Origin: Heliocidaris erythrogramma
Taxonomy: Eukaryota; Echinodermata; Echinoidea; Camarodonta; Echinometridae
Direction of reading: 5' to 3'
NCBI GenBank assembly: GCA_025617745.1
Contig: CM046870.1
Coordinates: forward strand, 8,620,303 to 8,684,302
Length of the DNA stretch: 64,000 bases
In this document: piece after piece, positions 23,301-30,707 of the stretch
Layout: the number at the start of each line of letters is the position of its first letter
Position numbering within the stretch: position 1 is the first letter of the stretch
Notes under the pieces: generated by a model
Database searches by the model: none
What the model saw: only the letters and a program-made list of their open reading frames with translations
What the model was told of the DNA's origin: nothing
Program-made: the position numbers and the translations under genes

Positions 23301-23758
23301 CTCCTGCTTGGCTTAAGCAGGGTAATCTTAGAACTCTCTGCCTTCACACTGGCGTTACTGAAAAAGACTATACGCACCGATTGTACAACAGAGGCATCTG
23401 TCATCAGGGGCAATTCATCGAACTTCACAAAAGACAATATTTTCTGCACTTTCGGCGGTTCCTCAAGGATCCACATGTCACCATCTTTAGATCTGACAGG
23501 CGCCCCCAACGGCTGCTTCCCCAGATAGATAGTCCGCTGTACGTCGGGTCGGTAAGGGTTGTCGTTGATTTCGGAATCACCTTCCGTGAAAGGAACTGCC
23601 ATCCTAGCTTGATGCGACCCCTGCATTTGTAGCCGCTGGTGTCCACTTTCGCGGAGAATCATTCCAGATGTGATGCAGACGACGAATATACAAATAGCAG
23701 ACACTAATCCCCGTAACGTCCATGGAAAAGGCATTGCAAATATTTTTCTAATAGGCAT
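8976..23758 (-). CDS. GT29 sialyltransferase, ST6GalNAc-like, partial gene
   Basis: Five minus-strand exons at 23758-23378, 22342-22171, 21997-21838, 10274-10166 and 9088-8976 join with matching phases (0, 1, 2, 0) at GT-AG sites. The predicted enzyme transfers sialic acid from CMP-Neu5Ac to O-glycans in the Golgi lumen (family knowledge). The start is a type II membrane signature: a short cytosolic tail, then a membrane helix ending [13 protein letters not shown], then a stem. Exon 3 carries sialyl motif [21 protein letters not shown] followed by SHDLVFR, and exon 4 continues it with QDVGIKTS. The residues before motif L ([15 protein letters not shown]) favour ST6GalNAc I/II. The last exon found ends at a strong donor. 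Motifs S, III and VS are not in the window, so the gene presumably continues to the left. Intron 3 is about 11.6 kb because of nested retroelements. Confidence 0.85.
9255..9480 (-). mobile_element. LINE 3-prime tail fragment
   Basis: Read on the minus strand it ends in AAATAAATAAATCAAATC-type repeats, the usual short-repeat tail of CR1/L2-type LINEs. No coding part is kept. It lies in the intron between sialyltransferase exons 4 and 5. Confidence 0.5.
9590..9733 (-). mobile_element. Truncated tRNA-derived SINE
   Basis: Matches the body of the SINEs at 23821-24081 and 40780-41136 (minus-strand phrases GTCCTTTGGCGAGACATTAA and AATGGGTACCCGTTAGGA). The tRNA-like head is missing. Confidence 0.55.
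9780..9995 (+). mobile_element. tRNA-derived SINE with TTA tail
   Basis: A B-box-like GGTTCGATCC lies at about 9832 after a degraded A-box region. The body has the phrase CTACCCTGGGTAAATAAGAC shared with the SINE at 38441 (GCTACCCCGGGTAAACAAAA), and the tail runs into TTATTA repeats. It lies in sialyltransferase intron 4. Confidence 0.6.
9996..10145. repeat. TTA/TAG microsatellite
   Basis: Imperfect ATT/ATC/TAG trinucleotide array that follows the SINE tail. It extends a false minus-strand reading frame through exon 4. Confidence 0.6.
10166..10274 (-). CDS. Sialyltransferase exon 4 (end of motif L)
   Basis: 109 nt, phase 2 to phase 0, with the acceptor CATTCTCTCTTTTACAG and the donor GATAAG/gtgaaa. 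It encodes RLNTATSK then [20 protein letters not shown]. The D-V-G-x-K-T-S part is the conserved end of sialyl motif L, so it completes exon 3 across an 11.6-kb intron. The Arg codon is split exactly across the junction. Confidence 0.85.
10340..10515. repeat. GAT/AAT microsatellite
   Basis: GATGAT and AATAAT array in sialyltransferase intron 3. Open frames on both strands here are artefacts of the repeat. Confidence 0.7.
10579..10929 (+). pseudogene. C-terminal tail of a retroelement protein
   Basis: One plus frame reads [20 protein letters not shown], one stop, then [34 protein letters not shown] and [18 protein letters not shown]. This series (KPDIVV, then IPVVIGALG, KGME, LQKxALLGxAxxLRK) is familiar from the C-terminal ends of retroelement-derived proteins in many animals. 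The early K-P-G/D part with a later E-V could be a nuclease-like fold, but that is inference. The in-frame TGA at about 10689 and the missing upstream RT make it a dead 5-prime-truncated copy. Confidence 0.55.
10935..11420 (+). pseudogene. Host LINE fragment, RT palm (left part)
   Basis: Frames with small breaks read [20 protein letters not shown], then [13 protein letters not shown] (the FADD catalytic box), then [20 protein letters not shown] and FPTHVLLS. These are RT motifs B-prime to E of a CR1/L2-group LINE in the correct order. It breaks off at 11420, where the tail of the opposite-strand LINE begins. The expected next part ([13 protein letters not shown]) is found at 20416. It is an old, decayed copy serving as the insertion target. 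Confidence 0.8.
11796..14753 (-). pseudogene. LINE ORF2: APE endonuclease and reverse transcriptase, two frameshifts
   Basis: About 985 codons. The endonuclease begins with LHLNIRSL, has [18 protein letters not shown] and, after the break, [10 protein letters not shown] with the conserved His. The RT has [52 protein letters not shown] and the FADD box. The C-terminal region ends with HNYPTR and LWNSL. Two breaks exist: one near 14165, where the first frame stops at 14136 and the next continues with [18 protein letters not shown], and one at the A run 12396-12399, where one extra base moves the frame between KFS and [12 protein letters not shown]. All catalytic residues are still present across the pieces. 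CR1/L2-related group; exact clade not decided. Confidence 0.9.
14775..15457 (-). other. Inter-ORF region of the LINE
   Basis: 680 bp of AT-rich sequence between ORF1 and ORF2 on the minus strand, with no conserved protein frame. It may hold the unrecognised N-terminal part or leader of ORF2. Confidence 0.45.
15458..16123 (-). pseudogene. LINE ORF1, C-terminal part (coiled coil and RRM)
   Basis: Reads from the foldback junction: [18 protein letters not shown], then a heptad-rich segment ([32 protein letters not shown]), then [34 protein letters not shown] and a C-terminal domain with [19 protein letters not shown]. The coil, then RRM with [10 protein letters not shown] and a basic C-terminal domain, is the layout of L1-type ORF1 RNA-binding chaperones. 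The upstream satellite continues this frame by chance to 16720, but those codons belong to the inserted element. Confidence 0.85.
16132..17110. repeat. Left arm of the foldback element: 15-bp tandem array
   Basis: The clean part (16200-16380) alternates GACAATTGCTCCGTC with GACATTTGCTCCTGC. From 16370 to 16850 a longer unit of about 70-110 bp containing GATCGAGCGACAATTGCTCC and ATGAATATATG is repeated several times. The inner end (16960-17020) decays but still matches the right arm. The 15-bp period keeps many frames open, so long predicted proteins here are not genes. Confidence 0.9.
17111..19615. other. Middle segment of the foldback element
   Basis: 2.5 kb without a recognised gene. It includes a C/CT microsatellite at 17281-17315, a 62-bp direct repeat at about 17537-17600 and 17824-17890 (both start TAAGTGTTCGCTCCCGGG), facing C and G tracts at 18113-18130 and 18242-18270, and a LINE 3-prime tail at 18540-18667. 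The patchwork of unrelated repeats fits the heterogeneous middle segments described for TU elements. Confidence 0.55.
18540..18667 (+). mobile_element. LINE 3-prime tail inside the foldback middle
   Basis: The phrase GAATCTGAATAAAGCTGAAT then AATTGAATTTAATTTAATTT is a typical LINE/CR1-type 3-prime end with a short-repeat tail. Only about 130 bp are kept. Confidence 0.5.
19616..20004. repeat. Right arm of the foldback element
   Basis: Inverse of the left arm and shorter. 19830-20004 is the clean alternating 15-bp array. 19685-19800 matches the inner left arm near 16950-17020, including a shared GACAATATCATTGC. The difference in length between the arms fits unequal expansion of the array. Confidence 0.85.
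20014..20278 (-). pseudogene. LINE ORF1, N-terminal part
   Basis: Opens with [18 protein letters not shown] and runs about 88 codons through a Ser/Thr/Pro/Lys-rich stretch to DVVTPER, where the foldback element begins. It lies in the right place and frame to be the start of the ORF1 whose coil and RRM are at 15458-16123. Together they give about 305 residues, a normal ORF1 length. A disordered basic N-terminus is usual in these proteins. Confidence 0.8.
20416..20830 (+). pseudogene. Host LINE fragment, RT C-terminal part (right part)
   Basis: Reads [20 protein letters not shown] and [12 protein letters not shown], then after frame breaks [20 protein letters not shown]. These motifs directly follow FPTHVLLS at 11420 in CR1/L2-type RTs, so both parts are one older element split by the 9-kb minus-strand insertion. 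About four residues are missing at the junction. Confidence 0.8.
20860..21409. repeat. Tandem duplication of about 275 bp
   Basis: 20876-21130 and 21150-21409 are nearly identical, including GATGATGGAGATAACAACAA, CAACCCTAGTTTTAGCCGAG and a closing T run. This is a local direct duplication in sialyltransferase intron 3. Confidence 0.8.
21410..21837. other. Intron sequence next to exon 3
   Basis: Nothing recognised. Contains a short GT run near 21537. Confidence 0.4.
21838..21997 (-). CDS. Sialyltransferase exon 3 (sialyl motif L)
   Basis: 160 nt, phase 1 to phase 2, with the acceptor TTTTTCTTTTTATCACCAG and the donor CAG/gtcagt. It encodes [20 protein letters not shown], then RPECLRC and the motif L core [20 protein letters not shown] with SHDLVFR. 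In the family this motif binds the CMP-sialic acid donor, and its Cys pairs with a Cys in motif S. GSGG where GNGG is usual is a mild change (Asn to Ser). Confidence 0.92.
22171..22342 (-). CDS. Sialyltransferase exon 2
   Basis: 172 nt, phase 0 to phase 1, with the acceptor TTTACCCTGCAG and the donor CAAC/gtgagt. It encodes [20 protein letters not shown], then IKLFMD and [16 protein letters not shown] Cys-Pro start, an Asn-Ser-x-Trp-Phe region and a PFGF segment just before motif L are typical of ST6GalNAc I/II. Confidence 0.85.
22343..23377 (-). other. Sialyltransferase intron 1
   Basis: Mostly unremarkable sequence. 22950-23010 has repeated GGACAATTACCCC / GGGCAATTAACTCC-like phrases. No exon was found between exons 1 and 2, though a short one cannot be excluded. 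Confidence 0.5.
23378..23758 (-). CDS. Sialyltransferase exon 1 (membrane anchor and stem)
   Basis: The ATG at 23756-23758 starts [17 protein letters not shown], followed by a hydrophobic helix [17 protein letters not shown] and a polar stem. A phase-0 donor TCG/gtgcgt at 23377 fits the phase-0 start of exon 2. The frame happens to stay open to 23201; later GT sites give the wrong phase. A short tail with one membrane helix is the type II Golgi topology of sialyltransferases. The link to exon 2 is inferred from order, phase and topology, because this region is poorly conserved in the family. Confidence 0.65.
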
Positions 23759-23820
23759 TGTAAACTCTCGATCACAGACTGGATATGGGGTCGAACGATG
23801 TATGCTGCCAAGGACGAAAC

Positions 23821-24081
23821 CGTAATAATAAGAATGATATTATATAATCTATCCTTTTATAGCGCATATTGGACTTTGCATGTTTATATTATCCGGACTT
23901 AAGCTCCGGCAACCGTAGCGCTCAGTGCATTCAATAGATAAATCGTACCAGGTGCACCCGGGTCATGTGCGGCAGATGCAGATTAATGTCTTGTCAAAGG
24001 ACGTAGTGCTGTGGTAGGGATTCGAACCCCGTACCCTGTGGTTCACTGTCTGGAGACTTTTCCACCAGACCACAACACCTT
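23821..24081 (-). mobile_element. tRNA-derived SINE
   Basis: Minus-strand head GGTGTTGTGGTCTGGTGGAA with an A-box-like start and the B box GGGTTCGAATCCC at about 24023. The body is shared with 40780-41136, and the tail is TATTATT-rich. It lies just upstream of the sialyltransferase start codon. Confidence 0.75.
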
Positions 24082-24779
24082 TCTTCAAAATATGAGTGAT
24101 TTTCTTTTTTAAATGAAGCAATAATTAGACAATGGAAAGTTTATATTATTTGAGCAAGCGATGTCAGCCCCCCCCCCCCCTCTCATTCACAGTCAATAAG
24201 CCATTTCGTAATTAGCACATGTACACATGACCGTGGAATGACCCCAATTTGTACGCGCACGCTCACTTGTTTTGGTAAAACCATACTGGAACCTATGACT
24301 GGAACCTGGAACGCGCATCATGGTGCACACACTATGATAGCGTATAAAGGTTAATGGTACTCGGTACAAATGACCTTTATCTGCACATGCGCAAATTGTA
24401 ATAAGAACTGGTTTATTTCTTGATACATCACTGGGCTGAATATTGCCATATGGTAATCAATTGAAAGATTGATTTTACCGTACAAAACACAGGTGTTAGG
24501 GACAAGTACGACGTAATGAATCCCCTTTTACAAAACACAAGTATTCTCATGCTGTAAAATGCCAAGTATATTTAAGCTCATATATCAGGCTATGTATATT
24601 ATTTTATACCGTTGTTAAACTTATTAGTTAGATTCGTTAACATTCTCTATTCTTTTAACATGCGGTTTCTTTGCTCCCTTGCCTATGTATGTCAGGATGG
24701 GAATTCATTTCTAAGGGCAGAAAACACTATTTCACAATACTTGATCGCTTTGCTTTCTCACGTATAGGCTACCAGTTCA
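24082..24779. other. Noncoding sequence
   Basis: A C tract lies at 24168-24180. The phrase TCAATAAGCCATTTCGTAATTA at about 24194 and TACAAATGACCTTTATCTGC at about 24364 are also found inside the CACT-ended elements, so a decayed relative may lie here. Confidence 0.4.
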
Positions 24780-24927
24780 GGGCCCCGTTTCATAGAACTT
24801 GTTATCAATAACAAGCTATAATAACTGTTATAAGCTACTGAAATCCTTGAATCTGGTTGGCTGAGAGCAAATATGTCATAGAAATGGGGCAGTTGTTATT
24901 GATAACAAGTTTTATGAAACAGACCCA
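24780..24927. mobile_element. Foldback MITE, GGGCCCCGTTTCATAGAAC family
   Basis: Near-symmetric arms: GTTTCATAGAACTTGTTATC and TTGATAACAAG at the left, with GATAACAAGTTTTATGAAAC at the right. The core TTATAAGCTACTGAAATCCT with GGCTGAGAGCAAAT is shared with the copies at 6976, 33468 and 48262. Confidence 0.75.
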
Positions 24928-24965
24928 GGTCAGGATTTGGTTGTCCCAAGATTGCAGGGTAAAAA

Positions 24966-24996
<31 letters not shown>

Positions 24997-25129
24997 GGGG
25001 TCCATCAAATATGAACGGTTAAAGTTTGATTTAAATCCGAGCCCCTTATCTAAAGTGGAATGTATCGGACTGATCATTATAATCAAGACATAATGCATTT
25101 CTGCTGCTCATTCAATAATTATTTACAAA
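24928..25129. other. G tract and spacer
   Basis: A G tract of about 29 bases at 24973-25000 and otherwise unassigned sequence. Confidence 0.4.
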
Positions 25130-25599
25130 TACCTCCCCGAACAGTTTTGCAATCTGTTTGATTTTTAATTTTAATTTTCATAATTACCCAACAAGATCTG
25201 TGAGAGACATTCATATTCCTAGACATAGAACAGTTGCGTTTCAACAAAATAATCGTTTTTCAGGTCTCAAACTCTGGAACAACTTAAATGACTCCTTCAC
25301 TCCATACTATTTACTATTTATGTAAAAAATATACTTCGTACAACTATAGTCTGTAGCATATTATATAATATTTATTTTTGCCTTTTCTTTTCTCTTTTTA
25401 GCTTTTAGATTTTAGTGTATGTTATAATATTATTGTTCTATATTATATTATGTTAATATGTATTGTCAAGGCGACCCAACCACAAGCCATGTGCTCCCTG
25501 GGACCATTGCCTCCTTCCACCATTGTTTTTGTTAATGTACATTTCATTTTTGTATTTATTTGACTATGAGAAGGAAATAAATGTAATTTGAATTTGAAT
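25130..25599 (+). pseudogene. LINE 3-prime end with RT C-terminal remnant
   Basis: Broken frames read SVRDIHIPRHRTVAFQQNNR, then FSGLKLWNNLNDS, the C-terminal region that follows HNYPTR in CR1/L2-type LINEs. A 3-prime region with GGCGACCCAACCACAAGCCA leads to the tail GAAATAAATGTAATTTGAAT. 5-prime truncated. Confidence 0.65.
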
Positions 25600-26981
25600 A
25601 AAGCCCACCGCACACTATACGATCGGTCTGCGATCCGATTTCGGAGGAAACTGTAATAGTAGGCCCTATTTGATATAAAGTTTTAAACAAAGTAGATATA
25701 TTTGAATGAGGTTCTGAATACACATATAGATATGGTAAAATCGAAAATAAGGCCTATTGGGAGCTTTCTAGTCGGAGGAAAGGCCAAATCGGCTTCGAGT
25801 CGTAGCGACATCAGAGTACTCTATAATTATGTTTGTCTACTATTTGAAACTGATTTTGGCCTTTATTCTTTCTGTAAGGCTGACAGCACACCAACACTTT
25901 ATTATTCATATTATGTGAATCGGGTATATTTTTTGTTCGAATGCCCATTGCGATATATAATCCGATTTAGGAAATAAATCGCAATAGCATGAAATATGGG
26001 CATTTTAACGAATAAAATCTACTTGATTCAGATTTTGAACAATAACACGAATACTAAACATGTGAATTGGGTGCACTGCCGGCCTTATTCCCGGAATAAG
26101 GGCCAAATCAGTTTCAAATCGTAGACAATCGTACGACTGCTCTGACGTCACTACGACTTGGAGCCGATTTGAACTTCCTTCCGACTAGAAAGCTCGCAGT
26201 AGGCCGGTTTTTCGAAGTTAAAGGGCCCCTGCAACCAAATGCAAGCCAAATGCAACTTTTTTGCTGTTGATGTGCAGGGATGTATACAACTAATATTTTG
26301 TTATTCCAACATTTAAATATAATTATGTTTAATAGATTTTAAATATTTTTTGAAATATATTTCCAACCTCCTAAGCTTCACCCTAAAAAAGCTCCAGATC
26401 TCTTTCCTGCGATGACATCATCTGTCAATCATCAGTCGGTTACAGTAACATTCTACAATAGACAGTGGAATGTAACTTCCCCCAGATCACCACATGCTCA
26501 CATTAGAATTGCATGCTTTCGAACAATACCTCCTCAATATCATTCTTTTCCTGGTGATGCTACAGCATGTTTGACATAGCAGCTATTATGTAGGCATTGT
26601 ATGGTCTAATAGAACAGATGGTCATCTCTGGCAAAGCTACATACCACTGTCTCTCCTTAGCTCACTAGATGATGTCACTGCAGGAATGAGATCTGGAGCA
26701 TTTTTTTTAGTGTGGAGCTTAGCATGTTTGAGAAAATGTTTTCCGAAAATATTTAAAAATCTATGAAACATATTTCAATGTTTGAATAACAAAATATGAA
26801 TTGAATGCATCCCTGCACATCAACAGAAATCAACTTTGGGGTGCAGTGAACCTTTGATATCTATATGACTATTCAGAACCTCAATCAAAATATTTTATGT
26901 GTTTAATGTTTATATCAAAATAAATGCTATATTACATTTTCTTCCGAAATCGGATCGCAGACCGATCGTGCTGTTGGCTTT
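25600..26981. mobile_element. 1.4-kb foldback element holding two further inverted structures
   Basis: The outer arms at 25600-25650 and 26937-26981 share GATCGGTCTGCGATCCGATT in inverse and begin AAAGCCCACCGCAC or AAAGCCAACAGCAC. Inside is an imperfect palindrome at 25740-26218 (arms of about 150 bp, sharing GAGCTTTCTAGTCGGA). A second, at 26222-26858, has arms of about 150 bp sharing CTGTTGATGTGCAGGGATG. Noncoding. Part of the first inner palindrome recurs at 48105-48245. Confidence 0.75.
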
Positions 26982-27039
26982 ACAAATTCTACGCATCCCC
27001 TATACTCCCCAGAAATGCTTTGTTTTCTCTTTATTTGTC

Positions 27040-28080
27040 CAGGATTTAGGACTGATCTTTTGCATTTGGGGTATGTTTATTATCTATTATGATGGCTGTT
27101 TCAGTTGGTCAGATCTGCTGTCCCAAAATAACTGACGTGGTTAGAGCTTTTTTGGCTGCATTTTGCTAGCTGTGTTTATAAATGATTAATCACCGTACCG
27201 TATATTTGTCAAAATAATCAAGTGAATAAAAAAAATGAATGAATTTATTGTCATTTTCTTTTCAGGGGGATTACTGGATTACTGCCCCCTTATATGGGTC
27301 TTGGGAAAACCGACGGATTGACTTTTCCCTACTACCTCCCCCCCCCCCCCCCCCCCCCCCCATCGGCCTCCCGTCACCCCCAGCGCGAGGGGAGACGGGA
27401 GTAGTATCCTATACGTATTCATATATTAGTAGAAATATTTTCAAAGAAAATTTTGGTGTGGGGAGGGGTGTTGGGGGTCTTCTTTATTTGTCCAGGATTT
27501 AGGACTGATCTATTATAATGGCTGTTTCAGTTGGTCAGATCTGCTGTCCCAAAATAACTGACGTGGTTAGAGCTTTTTTGGCTGCATTTTGCCAACATAA
27601 GAAATTATTATTCATGCGCATTTTTCATCCAAAGATTCATAAATGATCGTCTTAACGCGACATGCTGAAAGTACGATATATTTAACTAGCATAAGCAGCC
27701 CGTGGACATCCACGGGCGCTAGCTGTGTTTATAAATGATTAATCACCGTACCGTATATATTACTAGAAATATTTTCTACGGGCGCTAGCTGTGTTTATAA
27801 ATGATTAATCATCCACGGGCGCTAGCTGTGTTTATAAATGATTAATCACCGTACCGTATATTTGTCAAAATAATCAAGTGAATAAAAAAAATGAATGAAT
27901 TTATTGTCATTTTCTTTTCAGGGGGATTACTGGATTACTGCCCCCTTATATGGGTCTTGGAAAACCGACGAATTGACTTTTCCCTATTACCTCCCCCCCC
28001 CCCCCCCCCCCCCCCCCCATCGGCCTCCCGTCACCCCCAGCGCGAGGGAAGACGGGAGTAGTATCCTATACGTATTCATA
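27040..28080. repeat. Shuffled local duplications with C tracts
   Basis: 27042-27166 recurs at 27492-27594 (TTTCAGTTGGTCAGATCTGC). 27168-27420 recurs at 27825-28080 (GTCATTTTCTTTTCAGGGGG then ATTACTGCCCCCTTATATGG, a long C tract and CGGCCTCCCGTCACCCCCAG). The short unit GGGCGCTAGCTGTGTTTATA occurs several more times between 27711 and 27840. The order suggests repeated slippage or replication restarts at the C tracts. Confidence 0.75.
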
Positions 28081-28224
28081 TTTTGGTGTCGGGAGGGGGG
28101 GGGGGGGGGTCTCCTTCTTTACACCGTGGCAACCATATTCCTAAGTGACGTGAATTTCCTACACCTCCCCTCCATGAATGATGTCTACAGATCGGTTTAG
28201 TCTGTCATAAGGGAATGAATAATA
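28081..28224. other. Spacer with G tract
   Basis: A G run at 28096-28110; otherwise unassigned. Confidence 0.4.
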
Positions 28225-28775
28225 CAGGGTTGGAAAAAAGTTTGGAATATTTTTTTTGCGATGGCTGATATGTCTGATTTAAATGCTAGTTTCTACTATA
28301 TTGTGATGAATAATTCATCCAAATCGGATTAACTGTGTTGAATGAAGTCTACTGTTCCATCTTGTACCAAAGATTACGTAATATTGTTAAACATGTTACA
28401 ATGGCTGACCAATGAACCACATGTTGTCATGTTGACTCATCTTGTTATACATTTCTGTACTTCACGTGGAATTTTGAAAAAGCTACGTGCAGTTTGTAGT
28501 CATTTTGAGGACTTCGGTATAGCAATTAAACTGTATCTGATTATTTAACTTTTTCGTTAGACATTTGCAAAAACAGCAAATATACGCTTCCGAAATTCCA
28601 AGTGGACCTCTGCACTGTGTGATAAGCCTGATTTTTAATGTTGTGCTTTTAAAGTTAAAAAGGGACACATATCTTTTATTTGAACCTCAAAGAAGAACTT
28701 AAAATGACGAGGGATATGTTTAAGACAAGAAATAATTCTTGGAATAAAAATATTCCAAACTTTTTTCCAACCCTG
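28225..28775. mobile_element. Mariner-type MITE with identical 30-bp ends
   Basis: The ends 28225-28254 and 28746-28775 are exact inverses and start CAGGGTTGGAAAAAAGTTTG. TA flanks both sides (28223-28224, 28776-28777). The 551 bp inside encode nothing recognisable, so it is non-autonomous. Identical ends suggest recent activity. Confidence 0.85.
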
Positions 28776-29125
28776 TATATTTGAGGCGATATACAATATT
28801 TTTGGTAAAGTAGAATACATAAGAAATTTCAATTTGAGGGTGGAAATTTAGGGGGGGGGGGGGGGAATCTGCCGCTCGGTCGCGTTGCTCCCTCGCTTAT
28901 ACAATAACCCCGGGTTATGTGCATCAAAACTCACTTTCACGTCGTGTCATCATTTCTAAATTTAAAACGCTCATTAATCTGAGTTTGGGCATGGTGGGGG
29001 GGGGGGGGGGGGGGGGGGGCGCAGATTTGATAGTTTCCCCGGGCGCCAGAATACCTAGATACGCCACTGGTATGAGGGCCATTTTCCCCTCTCATGTCAC
29101 TGTCGTAGTTGATAATATGATGACT
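28776..29125. repeat. Region with two G tracts and a CAGTGGCGTATCTAGG-type end
   Basis: G tracts lie at 28850-28864 and 28997-29019. The phrase CTAGATACGCCACTG at 29055-29069 is the inverse of the CAGTGGTGTATCTAGG found at 61309, and GCTCGGTCGCGTTGCTCCCT at about 28874 resembles GCTCGGTCGCTTTGCTCCCT at 61493. These are probably fragments of one MITE family. Confidence 0.45.
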
Positions 29126-29250
29126 TACGCGACAGCCACCCAAATGTGCGGTTACGTAAACACTAAACCCTAACCCTAAACCCTAAACCCTCACCCCAAC
29201 CCTAACCCTATACAATGTTTACATGTTGGGCCACTTGGGTGGCTGTCGTA
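29126..29250. mobile_element. Small hairpin element with a telomere-like core
   Basis: Inverse arms (left GACAGCCACCCAAATGTG, right CACTTGGGTGGCTGTCGTA, plus GTAAACAC and GTTTACATG) flank a 50-bp run of CCCTAA and CCCTAAA units at 29163-29210. It is short and degenerate, and has two CACCCC-type variants. Confidence 0.6.
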
Positions 29251-30707
29251 AAAGGAAGTTTACCCTAGTATAATGCTTCCATGATATAAGTAAAAAAGTA
29301 GAAATAAATCAAATTGATTATAAACAGTTCTAAAATATGAAAAATTTTAACATCTAACAGTTATAATTATGTTCCTGCCCTTCACCCCTTCACCCTCCAA
29401 AGATAAATGAAGAAATAATTAATGAAATTAAAAAAATAAATAGATTTAAAAAAAATTAAAAAACCTGTTGAAGTTCAATTTTGAAAGTAATGGAATGCTT
29501 ACATTAATGAAAGTTCCAAAGCAGCCGAATTTTCACAAATAAAGGGCAGAAAGGTTTACGGGCTTCTGAATCGATCCGAATCGATCGCGACGACCGCGAC
29601 AGGGGATGTCTCATTGAGACCTGTACATTATCCGCGTAAATCACTTGCTGAATTAAAACGCAGATTGAAGTAGGGGCAGATTTTGATACCCTACACAGGG
29701 AAACCAGTCTATCTTTGATTTTTGTATACCATTAACGGCGATTTTATATCTTGCTTGGTATTTTACATCCTATATTTGAGGATTATACCTACATCATGAT
29801 CATAGACCTCTTTTAGCCAAAAAGGAACCGTAAAAGAAATGTAACCTAATTTGGAGCACATTACCGAACTATACCCCCCCCCCCCCCTCCCTTCCGCGGA
29901 TCTTCTTCTTTTCAGTCTCTGAATTTGATACTCTTTTTCTTGATTTTGCTTTTTTATACCCTAAACGCGTTACCCGGATTATGCGCTTATTGCTGAAAAG
30001 GTACCCGTTTTATCCGTTTGCACGTGGATGATGTACCGGCCTCAAAGAGACACCCCCCCCCCCCCCCCGCGACCACCGTGAAACCATAAAGTTACATACA
30101 CACTAAACTGTGTGTATGTAACTCTATGCGTGAAACTGTATAGTACTGTACCTGTTCATGTGCTTGTGCGTTGTGCGAACGAATAACACGTGTGTTGCGT
30201 CGTATACATTGAAGCTATACATGCGGATATGGCCTTGCAGTATATACACGTCACGCTGTTCTAATTTGGCAATACACCAATTGAGGTTTCTCCCCTTCAC
30301 AGGTAAACGGTATGGGTTGGGCATGAAGCTACAAACCCGCTTCATGGGTTGGCAGAATTATTATTCCCTCCGGAAATGGACGGCACGTTAGCCCTTAAGA
30401 CGTGCCTCCCACCACTCTAAGAACCATTCCCCGCCCTTGGGTACCAAAAGGCGGGGACCGAAAGGGCCAGGGGAGACGCCTATTCGAACCAAAAAAAAAA
30501 AAAAGGAGGGGTTCCAAATCCTTAGCGTAATATATATATATATAGATGCTTAAATTCTATATTACATTGAATACTTAACCCTCACCATTGCTCACAGAGC
30601 CTATAAAGGTGAGTTCAACCCAACTCCTATATCGAACTAGCTAGAAATGTATGACATTGCAAGACAAATAATATTTATGACAAGCATGTGCGGAGATTTC
30701 TTGTAAC
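29251..30707. other. Noncoding, with C tracts
   Basis: C tracts lie at 29874-29887 and 30051-30068 and a TATA dinucleotide run at 30529-30543. A short inverted phrase GTTACATACACACTAAACTG / TGTGTATGTAACTC occurs at 30093-30123. No gene was seen. Confidence 0.45.

Noticed and set aside
23201-23377. Extension of sialyltransferase exon 1 to the stop at 23201
   Set aside because: The donor at 23377 gives the correct phase for exon 2; the extension has no homology.
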